A DNA stretch of 12,094 nucleotides from Chloroflexota bacterium (GCA_016202555.1 JACQOL010000074.1:1-12094); one strand, 5' to 3'. Positions 1-8,405 are shown, counted from the stretch's first letter. The notes: generated from the sequence alone by a model not told the origin. Numbers and translations are program-made.

Positions 1-1
1 A

Positions 2-40
2 TGTTAATATATGTTAACAATGTGTCAACACCTATTGACA
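2..40. repeat. Two similar inverted repeats, operator-like
   Basis: Positions 2-19 read TGTTAA-N6-TTAACA and positions 23-40 read TGTCAA-N6-TTGACA. Both are perfect inverted repeats of the form TGTYAA-N6-TTRACA, and they start 21 bp apart, about two helical turns. The right half-site of the second repeat (35-40) is also the -35 hexamer of the promoter at 35-63, so a protein bound here would block or contact RNA polymerase. I could not assign the motif to a regulator: Rex-type sites have N4 spacing and CRP-type sites are shorter overall. Confidence 0.45.
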
Positions 41-63
41 AGATAATACATATGTGCTATATT
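35..63 (+). promoter_or_regulatory. Consensus-type promoter (TTGACA-N17-TATATT)
   Basis: TTGACA at 35-40 and TATATT at 58-63 are separated by exactly 17 bp, which predicts a start near position 70. No plus-strand gene follows. The transcript would run at once into the hairpin at 73-113 and then antisense into the 3' end of the DUF3800 gene. The promoter therefore serves a very short RNA, an antisense transcript, or nothing. The hexamer match is strong, but AT-rich intergenic DNA produces such matches by chance. Confidence 0.5.
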
Positions 64-72
64 TACTCTAAT

Positions 73-121
73 AGAGCCAGATGTGATACTCTGTGAGTGT
101 CACGCTTGGCTCTCTGGTTTT
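73..121 (+). terminator. Long two-part hairpin followed by T5
   Basis: The outer stem pairs 73-79 (AGAGCCA) with 107-113 (TGGCTCT). A symmetrical 3x3 internal loop follows, then an inner stem of 9 bp (83-91 with 95-103, one G-U pair) closed by a TGT loop. A run of five T lies at 117-121. On the plus strand this resembles an intrinsic terminator placed a few bases after the predicted start of the promoter at 35-63. On the minus strand no T-run follows it, although the DUF3800 stop codon (100-102) lies inside the right arm. Confidence 0.45.
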
Positions 122-915
122 TGTTCTCCAGTATCGCTAATTATAGATTCTGAAGAGAGTTCCTTGGAGATAGCCCCGCTATAGTGAGCTCTCTCTGGCA
201 TCAGATAAAATCCAGGTCGTTCCTCTCCTTGCATAGTCTTGAGGTCTTTGGTTTTCTCCTTCAGCACCGTATAATACCTCTTTATTGCTGACAAAAATGT
301 GTCTCCTGTCGGAACTCGGAAGGCTAGTCCGTTCTCTTCATATATACGTACAATGCTGGCCGCCATATCCGCAATCTGGATCCCGGCTGTTACCCTAGAA
401 TCAACGAAAAAAGGTGCATCGGCTATTGTTCTCATTGACTGCCCTTCCTCTGACCTGTAGAGAAACGAGTTGAACTTTAAAGATAATCCTCCAAATCGAC
501 AATCGCCATCAAATAACATTGTTACCGTGTCATTTGTCTCCTGGGCCAAAAGGTCACAGCGTTGGAGTAAATATCGAAATTGGTTTGGAAGATAATTTGA
601 CATCAATGGAAACATAGAGGGCTGGGGTCGCACCATTGTTATGGCAAAAATTACCACAGGGAGATTCCTGAGCAAATCGAAGAATGCCTCTACGAGTTCA
701 CGTTTTTCAGGAATTCTACGAAATGTTCCTCTGTTTAACAATCTCCATGCCTTAAATTCTAGGTCCTCTTTTTGTAATATATCGCGTTTCAGAGCATGAA
801 GACGACCCGAGATAAAATGTGTTTCTTTTTCGTTGATGCATACAACAACACATGTAGGTCTTGTCGCGGCATCATTGGGGTGAGGATGTCCACTTTCATC
901 AAAGAATGCTAACAT
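100..915 (-). CDS. DUF3800 domain protein
   Basis: A 271-residue protein with the hallmarks of DUF3800: an N-terminal FFDESGH motif (Asp6, Glu7), a central LFDGDC segment around Asp136, and a C-terminal VDSRVTAGIQIADMAAS block (Asp172, Asp183). The family is predicted to have an RNase H-like fold, in which these acidic residues would bind metal. No reaction has been firmly assigned, and family members are common in accessory and defence-associated regions. The ATG at 915 has a very strong ribosome-binding site (TGAGGAGGT, 922-930). The gene starts 34 bp after mtnA ends and could be read as the last gene of that run, yet its DNA is visibly more AT-rich than mtnA, which suggests later acquisition. 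The C-terminal 25 residues are polar and probably disordered. Family assignment is good; function is unknown. Confidence 0.8.
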   Translation of the reverse strand: MLAFFDESGHPHPNDAATRPTCVVVCINEKETHFISGRLHALKRDILQKEDLEFKAWRLLNRGTFRRIPEKRELVEAFFDLLRNLPVVIFAITMVRPQPSMFPLMSNYLPNQFRYLLQRCDLLAQETNDTVTMLFDGDCRFGGLSLKFNSFLYRSEEGQSMRTIADAPFFVDSRVTAGIQIADMAASIVRIYEENGLAFRVPTGDTFLSAIKRYYTVLKEKTKDLKTMQGEERPGFYLMPERAHYSGAISKELSSESIISDTGEQKPESQA

Positions 916-949
916 TCTGTTACCTCCTCAAATCCGTTATCATATTTTG

Positions 950-1984
950 TTATGTTATTCCCTTTATCCCCACCCCATACGGCTTCCGTATTATACCACG
1001 CTCGGTGATAATGGCGGTGATGTATTTGTGAGGGGTAACATCAAAGGCGGGATTGGCGACATCGCAATCGGGGGCGATGCAGACACCCCGGATATGAGTC
1101 ACCTCTTCAGCTTTGCGCTGCTCAATGGGGATTTCAGAGCCGGTTTTCAGGGAGGGGTCAATGGTGGTGGTGGGGGCTGCCACATAGAAGGGGACTTTGT
1201 TCTCTTTTGCCAGCACGGCTACGCTATAAGTGCCAATCTTGTTGGCGGTATCGCCATTGGCAGCAATGCGGTCGGCACCGACAATTACGCAGTCAATCTC
1301 ACCCCGATTGAGAAAGTAGCCGGCCATCGAGTCGGTGATGAGGGTAACCGGGATATTCGCCTTCTGTAACTCCCAGACGGTGAGCCGTGCCCCCTGGAGT
1401 AATGGTCGGGTCTCGTCGGCGAAAACCTTTACCTTCTTGCCCTGCTCGCTGGCCCGGATGATGACGCCCAGAGCCGTGCCATAGCCGGTAGTAGCTAACG
1501 GTCCCGTATTGCAATGGGTGAGAATGGTAAAGCCATCCTGGATAAGCCCGGCACCAAGCCGGCTCAATTTCTCGGTGGCTTCAGCCTCTGCCCGGTGTAT
1601 CCTAACGGCTTCCTTAACCAGTGCTTTTTTAATCCTCTCCACTTCTTTACCAGCTTCAGCCACTTTATTCATTCGCTCGATAGCCTGGAAAAGGTTGCGG
1701 GCGGTGGGCCGGGTGGCAGCAATGGTTTTGGTTATCTTCTTGAGCTTCTCCCGAAAATCCTTTGTTGAGTTAGTCTTGATTTCCAGGGCTCCCAGGGCAA
1801 TAGCATAAGCTGCGGCGACACCAATGGCTGGGGCCCCCCTGATTTTCAACTCTTTGATGGCTGAGGCAACATCCTGATAACTGCTGGATTCCAGATAAAC
1901 CTCTTCTTGCGGGAGCCGGGTCTGGTCGAGGATTTTCACCCGGTTACATAGCCATTCTATCGGTAGATAGCTTATTTTGCTCAA
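950..1984 (-). CDS. mtnA: S-methyl-5-thioribose-1-phosphate isomerase
   Basis: 344 residues, the usual length of MtnA, which converts the aldose S-methyl-5-thioribose-1-phosphate to the ketose S-methyl-5-thioribulose-1-phosphate in cytosolic methionine salvage. Visible motifs are [16 protein letters not shown] (from residue 49), THCNTGPLA with the catalytic Cys158, [13 protein letters not shown] (190-202), and [12 protein letters not shown] with the catalytic Asp238. These match the Cys/Asp pair known from the Bacillus enzyme, and they separate MtnA from the related eIF2B subunits. The only sensible start is a TTG at 1984, since the next methionine is residue 105. It sits just after a purine-rich AAAGGGGGG (1989-1997). 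It lies 29 bp downstream of pth, so cotranscription is likely. No other methionine-salvage gene is in view. Some family members also act on ribose-1,5-bisphosphate or 5-deoxyribose-1-phosphate. Confidence 0.95.
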   Translation of the reverse strand: MSKISYLPIEWLCNRVKILDQTRLPQEEVYLESSSYQDVASAIKELKIRGAPAIGVAAAYAIALGALEIKTNSTKDFREKLKKITKTIAATRPTARNLFQAIERMNKVAEAGKEVERIKKALVKEAVRIHRAEAEATEKLSRLGAGLIQDGFTILTHCNTGPLATTGYGTALGVIIRASEQGKKVKVFADETRPLLQGARLTVWELQKANIPVTLITDSMAGYFLNRGEIDCVIVGADRIAANGDTANKIGTYSVAVLAKENKVPFYVAAPTTTIDPSLKTGSEIPIEQRKAEEVTHIRGVCIAPDCDVANPAFDVTPHKYITAIITERGIIRKPYGVGIKGIT

Positions 1985-2013
1985 TTCGCCCCCCTTTGGT
2001 TAGAGTCTATTTA

Positions 2014-2574
2014 CTAATTATATTTGTTCATCGTTGCCTCAAGACCCTTGGTGAGCAGGCAGAGGATAGCTTCACTCACCGATGGTATGGTTTGAGTGAG
2101 AGTATGCCTTTCTTCGGAAGTAAAATCACTAAGCACATAAGCAATAATATCCTCTGTATCGCTAGATGGTCGACCAATACCTACCCGCAGACGGAAGAAA
2201 TCCCGACTACCCAGTTCTGCTATGATGGACTCTACCCCCTTGTGCCCGGCAGCACTACCATCCTGACGAAGGCGAATCTTCCCTAGCGGCAGGTCGAGGT
2301 CATCGTGAATAACCAGGAGGTCATCCAGACCGATACTAAATTTCTTGACCAGCTGGCTGACTGCCTGCCCGCTCTGGTTCATATAGGTTTGAGGTCGGGC
2401 CAGCACCACTTGCTTACCGTCAACCTCACTGGTGCCAACACGGGCTTTGCCAAGTCTTCTATCAAAGCGAATGCCGTGGGCTCGGGCGAAATGGTTGAGA
2501 CAGATAAATCCGACATTGTGACGGTTATTAGCATAGCCGCTCCCCGGATTGCCCAGTCCCACAATTAGCTTCAT
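2014..2574 (-). CDS. pth: Peptidyl-tRNA hydrolase
   Basis: 186 residues, standard for bacterial Pth, which cleaves the ester bond of peptidyl-tRNA released from stalled ribosomes and recycles tRNA in the cytosol. Conserved elements are GLGNPG (Asn9), the catalytic His19 in RHNVGF, TYMNQSG (Asn66), and HDDLDLP with Asp91 polarising the histidine. One departure is visible: where the Escherichia coli enzyme has GGHNG, with Asn114 helping to position the substrate, this protein has AGHKG, putting Lys112 at that site. The ATG at 2574 gives the canonical MKLIVGLGNPG start, but no convincing Shine-Dalgarno sequence precedes it. The gene lies between ligA (110 bp upstream, separated by hairpins) and mtnA (29 bp downstream). 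Confidence 0.95.
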   Translation of the reverse strand: MKLIVGLGNPGSGYANNRHNVGFICLNHFARAHGIRFDRRLGKARVGTSEVDGKQVVLARPQTYMNQSGQAVSQLVKKFSIGLDDLLVIHDDLDLPLGKIRLRQDGSAAGHKGVESIIAELGSRDFFRLRVGIGRPSSDTEDIIAYVLSDFTSEERHTLTQTIPSVSEAILCLLTKGLEATMNKYN

Positions 2575-2600
2575 ATGATTATTTTAATCCTATCCCATTT

Positions 2601-2635
2601 CCCCCTTCCCTTTGGTAACGGGGAGGGGGATTTTT
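2601..2635 (+). terminator. C/G-rich hairpin with T5, plus-strand terminator shape
   Basis: The arms 2601-2610 and 2620-2629 form a 10-bp stem (one G-U pair) around a 9-base loop, followed by ATTTTT at 2630-2635. The T-run orients it as a plus-strand intrinsic terminator, although no plus-strand gene precedes it. On the minus strand it lies in the leader of pth and is not followed by T residues. It may stop antisense transcription, or be a copy of a dispersed palindrome. Confidence 0.45.
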
Positions 2636-2641
2636 CTAAAG

Positions 2642-2662
2642 AAGAGGGGCGAAGCCCCCCTT
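2642..2662 (-). terminator. Hairpin after ligA, possible weak terminator
   Basis: GGGGC (2646-2650) pairs with GCCCC (2654-2658) around a three-base loop. After one mismatch, the stem extends by three more pairs to 2642/2662. Read on the minus strand it begins 21 bp after the ligA stop and is followed by a broken pyrimidine stretch (TCTTCTTT) rather than a clean T-run. It is probably the ligA transcript end or a processing/stability hairpin. Confidence 0.4.
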
Positions 2663-2683
2663 AGACACCCTTCCTCATTAAAA

Positions 2684-5352
<2,669 letters not shown>

Positions 5353-5361
5353 TTTCGTTAC

Positions 5362-5390
5362 AGTATAACACGTTAATACCTGGAAAGGTA
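5362..5390 (-). promoter_or_regulatory. Extended -10 promoter, near-leaderless, for the dUTPase-like gene
   Basis: The minus strand reads TGT-TATACT (5370-5362), with TACCTT 17 bp upstream (5390-5385) as a poor -35. Only nine bases separate the -10 from the ATG at 5352, so transcription would begin within about 3 nt of the start codon. This fits the absence of a Shine-Dalgarno sequence. Confidence 0.5.
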
Positions 5391-5413
5391 AGACGGTAAA
5401 GCAGTGCTGATGA

Positions 5414-5444
5414 GTTGTTCTCCTAAACTGTGGCAGAGTATAAT
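5414..5444 (+). promoter_or_regulatory. Possible promoter for the HAD phosphatase
   Basis: TATAAT at 5439-5444 is a perfect -10 hexamer. The best -35 (TTGTTC, 5414-5419) is 19 bp away, which is long. The predicted start near 5451 leaves a leader of about 60 nt before the TTG start at 5513. Imperfect inverted repeats (CTAAACTG at 5422-5429 and CAGTTTTAG at 5457-5465) flank the -10 and could be an operator. Confidence 0.4.
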
Positions 5445-5512
5445 GGAGCAAGTGTCCAGTTTTAGGGAGGGTGTAAAAAGATTGTTTAGTAAGGGGATAA
5501 AAAGGAATAGGA

Positions 5513-6343
5513 TTGACCAATCATCAATATAAGCTTTTGGTCTTAGATATAGATGGCACACTTCTAGATAAGAACGGCACTATATCAGCTGAGGATAAAG
5601 AGGCATTAGCTAAAGCTGCTAATGCCGGGATTAGGGTCTCACTGTCTACTGGGCGGGTGGTGCAATCCTCTTTAAAAATTATCAAGCAGTTATCACTGGA
5701 TGGCTGCCATATTTTCTTTGACGGGGCTCTGGTCTATGACCTGGAGAAGAATGAAGAGGTTTATATTAAACCAATCAGCCGGGAGATAGTCAGGCAGATG
5801 GTTGATTTTGTTCACTTGAGCGACATCAACATTGAGCTCTATTCAGCAACCCGTTTTTTTGTTGAGCAGGAATCGTGGAGAAGCGATATTCGCCGCCAGT
5901 TCTTTAATCTTAAGCCAACAGTTGTCGATTTTGATAAGGTTTGGCCCGGGGAGAGTATTATTAAAGGAACACTGCTTACCCGCTCGGATGAAGATAAAGC
6001 TAAGGCGAAAAGTTTCCGCCAGCACTTTAAGAATAGCCTCACCTTCTCCCTGACTAAAACACCGGCTTACCCTGAGGTTGATTTTATTAATGTTATTGAC
6101 CTGGGTGTCTCCAAGGGTAATGCCTTAGCCGCACTGGCTTCACATCTGGGAATACCTTTGAGTGAGGTTATGGCTATCGGGGATGGGGGGAATGATGCTT
6201 CGCTACTGTCCAGAGCTGGTCTGGCGGTTGCGATGGGGAATGCTACTGATGAGCTAAAAAGGCTGGCTGACTATGTTACCCTTACTATTGACAATCATGG
6301 TGTAACGGCAGCCGTCAATAAGTTCTTGTTAAGTAGCTTATAA
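5513..6343 (+). CDS. Cof-type HAD-superfamily phosphatase
   Basis: 276 residues, typical of the Cof/YidA subgroup of HAD hydrolases, cytosolic Mg2+-dependent phosphatases acting on small sugar or nucleotide phosphates. Motif I is LVLDIDGTLLD, with the nucleophile Asp12 and acid/base Asp14. Motif II is SLSTGR (43-48), motif III is Lys201 in SKGNAL, and motif IV is GDGGND (223-228, Asp224 and Asp228). A C2-type cap occupies about residues 85-195. The start is a TTG at 5513 preceded by AAAGG at suitable spacing; the open frame offers no better start before motif I. It is the only plus-strand gene in the window, divergent from the dUTPase-like gene and convergent with rpsU, whose stop it overlaps by 6 bp. 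The substrate cannot be predicted. Confidence 0.9.
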   Translation: MTNHQYKLLVLDIDGTLLDKNGTISAEDKEALAKAANAGIRVSLSTGRVVQSSLKIIKQLSLDGCHIFFDGALVYDLEKNEEVYIKPISREIVRQMVDFVHLSDINIELYSATRFFVEQESWRSDIRRQFFNLKPTVVDFDKVWPGESIIKGTLLTRSDEDKAKAKSFRQHFKNSLTFSLTKTPAYPEVDFINVIDLGVSKGNALAALASHLGIPLSEVMAIGDGGNDASLLSRAGLAVAMGNATDELKRLADYVTLTIDNHGVTAAVNKFLLSSL

Positions 6344-6532
6344 ACCTGGTTTGCCCAGTTGTCTTCGCCTGGCATTCTTCTTTGCTTTCAGGCGAGCCGC
6401 TTCTCTTTTGGATAGGAAATAACGGCGGGATTTTACCTCACGCAGGACGCCATTCATCTGGACGCTTCTTTGGAAGCGCCTTAGCAGGGAATCCTGGCTT
6501 TCTCCTTCACGAATAGAAACTTCTAAAGACAT
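6338..6532 (-). CDS. rpsU: Small ribosomal subunit protein bS21
   Basis: 64 residues from the ATG at 6532, beginning MSLEVSIREGES, then RRFQRSVQMNGVLREVKSRRYF, and ending in a strongly basic tail (KKNARRRQLGKPGL). This is the normal S21 layout. S21 sits near the mRNA exit of the 30S platform and affects initiation. Twelve further residues are open upstream (to 6568) but lie inside a hairpin and do not belong to the family. GGTGGG lies about 7 nt before the ATG as a modest Shine-Dalgarno sequence. The stop codon (6338-6340) and the HAD stop (6341-6343) form TTATAA. The zinc-ribbon gene lies 88 bp upstream on the same strand, with no minus-strand terminator between, so readthrough from its strong promoter is possible. 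Confidence 0.95.
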   Translation of the reverse strand: MSLEVSIREGESQDSLLRRFQRSVQMNGVLREVKSRRYFLSKREAARLKAKKNARRRQLGKPGL

Positions 6533-6545
6533 AGCATACCCACCA

Positions 6546-6554
6546 ATTCTAGCA
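6546..6554 (-). promoter_or_regulatory. Possible extended -10 for rpsU
   Basis: The minus strand reads TGC-TAGAAT, with no recognisable -35. It sits 13 nt before the rpsU ATG, which would give a leader of only about 6 nt and leave the GGTGGG Shine-Dalgarno-like sequence largely untranscribed. It is listed because the same TGN extension occurs at ligA, the dUTPase-like gene and the histidine kinase gene. Transcription from the upstream zinc-ribbon promoter is the alternative. Confidence 0.3.
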
Positions 6555-6563
6555 AGATACATG

Positions 6564-6606
6564 AGCACCCATTGACCGGAATTAACCGGTCTTTGGGTGC
6601 TTTTTT
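6564..6606 (+). terminator. Strong intrinsic terminator (plus strand)
   Basis: AGCACCCA (6564-6571) pairs with TGGGTGCT (6594-6601). After a 2x2 T/T mismatch, GACCGG (6574-6579) pairs with CCGGTC (6586-6591) around the loop AATTAA, and six T follow (6601-6606). The T-run lies only on the plus side, so it ends plus-strand transcription. The only plus-strand gene upstream is the HAD phosphatase, 220 bp away across rpsU. On the minus strand the same hairpin lies between the zinc-ribbon gene and rpsU and could be a processing or stability element. Confidence 0.8.
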
Positions 6607-6620
6607 AGGTTTGACTAAAG

Positions 6621-6944
6621 CTATCTGCTTTGTCGGGTTTTGCTGTAGCAATCGCTGCAGTAGACGGGTCTACCTTCACGAGGTTCGAAAGGCACTTCGG
6701 TTTCTTTCCCACACTCGGCACATACCGCTGGGAACATCTGCCGTGGGGCTCTGTTGTAACCGGAACCAGAACTGGAACCGCCCCTGCCTCCGTAACGCTC
6801 TGATTTTCTGGATTGGCGGCACTCGGGGCAGCGCTTGGGCTCATTGGTATAGCCCTTAGAGTCAAAAAACTCTTGCTCGCCGGCCGTAAAGGTGAACGTA
6901 GTCCCACAATCAGAACACTGGAGTGACTTGTCTTGAAAAGCCAT
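6621..6944 (-). CDS. Small double zinc-ribbon protein (CxxC-x17-CxxC type)
   Basis: 107 residues with two four-cysteine metal sites. The first is Cys10/Cys13 with Cys39/Cys42, in the style of the probable zinc-ribbon family (LQCSDCGTTFTFTAGEQEF). The second is Cys75/Cys78 with Cys96/Cys99, with exactly 17 residues between the inner cysteines, as in the CxxC-x17-CxxC family (AECGKETEVPFEP, then RPVYCSDCY). A Gly/Ser/Arg-rich linker (about 51-66) joins them. Such proteins are abundant in Chloroflexota and candidate phyla; nucleic-acid binding is often guessed but not shown. The ATG at 6944 has an excellent AGGAGGT Shine-Dalgarno sequence, part of which can be masked by an upstream repeat. A consensus promoter at 7057-7086 drives it through a leader of about 105 nt. 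Its basic, glycine-rich linker would suit RNA contact. Confidence 0.85.
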   Translation of the reverse strand: MAFQDKSLQCSDCGTTFTFTAGEQEFFDSKGYTNEPKRCPECRQSRKSERYGGRGGSSSGSGYNRAPRQMFPAVCAECGKETEVPFEPREGRPVYCSDCYSKTRQSR

Positions 6945-6945
6945 C

Positions 6946-6987
6946 GGATGACCTCCTCTCTTAATAGTTGGTTAGAGTTGGTCATCC
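6946..6987 (-). promoter_or_regulatory. Leader hairpin that can mask the ribosome-binding site
   Basis: In the transcript, GGATGACC (from 6987-6980) can pair perfectly over 8 bp with GGTCATCC (from 6953-6946). The second arm begins with the last bases of the AGGAGGT Shine-Dalgarno sequence and ends just before the ATG at 6944. The 26-nt loop holds the rest of the Shine-Dalgarno sequence. This geometry suits control of translation by temperature, an RNA-binding protein or a competing RNA. Confidence 0.5.
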
Positions 6988-7056
6988 AGCACTTGAGTAA
7001 ATCTAAATAAACTTAAACTAAGTATGTGATAACCTAAACTGAAACCACTGAAACCT

Positions 7057-7086
7057 ATTATATACTAGAGAAATCCCCCTTGTCAA
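7057..7086 (-). promoter_or_regulatory. Consensus promoter for the zinc-ribbon gene
   Basis: On the minus strand TTGACA (7086-7081) and TATAAT (7062-7057) are both perfect hexamers with an 18-bp spacer, the best promoter match in the window. The start is predicted near 7050, giving a leader of about 105 nt. A perfect tandem 9-bp repeat (ACTGAAACC on the plus strand, at 7038-7046 and 7047-7055) covers the start site. The rest of the gene-free stretch out to 7235 shows only a short palindrome (ACCAT-A-ATGGT, 7149-7159) and no terminator I can recognise for the TDT gene. Confidence 0.75.
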
Positions 7087-7235
7087 GTCTTGGTAAGCGC
7101 CGATAACATATTGGACTTTTGACGTAGGCAAATTCCAGTTATGCAACAACCATAATGGTGTAGTAGGACCCTAATGGTGAGACCGTATCGGAGAAATCAC
7201 GGTGATGTGTTTACTTACTGTGTCGGGAATACTCC

Positions 7236-8405
7236 TCATTTTACCCAATCAAAGGAATGCAAGCGGAGAGCATAATTCTTAAAGATCTCACCTAAAAGTC
7301 CGCCGAAGGTTGCCAGCCAAGCTAATAGAGCAAGGTAAATGAAGAACTTTGGGATAAAAATGATAAACGATAGGTTGCTGACGCTAGCTAACTGAAAAGT
7401 GGCTGAAGTGTACATACCAAGCGGGAACACAGCCCCCCAATACAGTGGGTTGTAGGTCAAGGGTACCTTTTTGTAAAAATGCCGCCAGATTCCTAAGATG
7501 ATGAGCATAGGAATCCACCATGTCCCGGTGGCCCAGAAGAACATAGTAAACCCTTTAAGAAAGGGTAGAATATCACTAAAAAATGTGAAGTTAGCTGTGT
7601 TGGCAATTAGAATTGTCCCACTGAGGGTAGAAATGGCTACGGCTCCCATATTAATCCAGTAGGGGGGGGTTAGGTCCTGCGGGGAGAATTTAAAGAAGCA
7701 GTAACGATAGAATATTAAGGAGATTATCCAGATGTAAAGCATACCCCCGAAAAGCCACATAGCGAGAGCAAGGAAGAGGACTTGACTGACATACGGCTCG
7801 AAATGTGTAGCCAGCAATCCGCTCAAAACCGCAATTGACTGCGTGGCGACAACGGCAGTTAACCAGCCACCGTTAATCCCCTCGGCAATGGACGGTTTGT
7901 TTTCTTTAATGATGAGGCATGTAAAAATGGTATAAACTAAGCCGAGCCAGAGAAATGAAGCTAGGAACCACAAAACGACAGCGGTCCGATAGTCGTGCCC
8001 GATAAGGACGAATTGGCTGCCAAGTACGCTTGTCCCGGCTACCAGTGTGAAGAACCCCGTACCCCGGCTGTGATCGAAGAGGTCATCCAAGAAGTGCCGG
8101 GGGAAAAAGACAACACGCAAAAGATTCAGAGACCAGAGAGTTACGAAAGCGGTGATATTAAGCCAGAATAGAACGATAGCAATAAAGCTCAAACCCAGTA
8201 AATGACTGGCAATGGAGACGATACCAGTAGCCATGACTAGGGCAAAATAGGAGGGATTTAAGCCTCTGGCCGCCTCTATTGCCAGAGAACGGAGGAAAGC
8301 CCAGACTCTCTTCCCTTTTTGAACGCCAACGGCTACTTCAAGATTGGGGTTTAGAGCATTTGCTAGCAAAGGGGACGATGATACATCTTTCCGAATGCTA
8401 CGCAC
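7236..8405 (-). CDS. TDT-family (TehA/SLAC1-like) membrane transporter
   Basis: 389 residues with about ten hydrophobic helices after a 45-residue cytosolic N-terminus. Family landmarks are GLNPSYFALVMATGIVS (48-64) opening helix 1, NGGWLTAVVATQSIAVL (178-194), PPYWINMGAVAIST (247-260) and NPLYWGAVFPLGMYTSATF (319-337). The tellurite-resistance/dicarboxylate transporter (TDT) family includes TehA, yeast Mae1 malate carrier, Ssu1 sulfite pump and the plant SLAC1 anion channel, so an anion is the likely substrate; which one cannot be told. The GTG start at 8405 is preceded by AGGCGG and lies 18 bp after the small membrane gene, so the two should be cotranscribed. An uninterrupted run of eight C (minus strand, 7669-7662) lies inside the coding region at the LTPPYW segment, a possible slippage site. 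The reading frame is intact here. Confidence 0.88.
   Translation of the reverse strand: MRSIRKDVSSSPLLANALNPNLEVAVGVQKGKRVWAFLRSLAIEAARGLNPSYFALVMATGIVSIASHLLGLSFIAIVLFWLNITAFVTLWSLNLLRVVFFPRHFLDDLFDHSRGTGFFTLVAGTSVLGSQFVLIGHDYRTAVVLWFLASFLWLGLVYTIFTCLIIKENKPSIAEGINGGWLTAVVATQSIAVLSGLLATHFEPYVSQVLFLALAMWLFGGMLYIWIISLIFYRYCFFKFSPQDLTPPYWINMGAVAISTLSGTILIANTANFTFFSDILPFLKGFTMFFWATGTWWIPMLIILGIWRHFYKKVPLTYNPLYWGAVFPLGMYTSATFQLASVSNLSFIIFIPKFFIYLALLAWLATFGGLLGEIFKNYALRLHSFDWVK

Noticed and set aside
947..1369. 140-codon plus-strand open frame opposite mtnA, rich in Gly
   Set aside because: It lies wholly antisense to a clear mtnA gene, has no family resemblance, and its glycine-rich content is what the complement of the mtnA codons gives.
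5353..5520. Upstream extension of the dUTPase-like frame by 56 codons
   Set aside because: No similarity to the superfamily; it crosses the divergent promoter region and would overlap the HAD start.
6605..6985. 126-codon minus-strand open frame overlapping the zinc-ribbon gene in another frame
   Set aside because: The overlapped frame has eight well-placed cysteines, a strong Shine-Dalgarno sequence and family matches; this one has none.
7149..7159. Palindrome ACCAT-A-ATGGT downstream of the TDT gene, with a further ATGGTG nearby
   Set aside because: Short arms, no T-run, and no promoter next to it; not enough to call a terminator or operator.
7167..7238. Possible 22-codon frame starting in an ATGA overlap with the TDT stop
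   Set aside because: Too short, no recognisable ribosome-binding site, and no features beyond chance.
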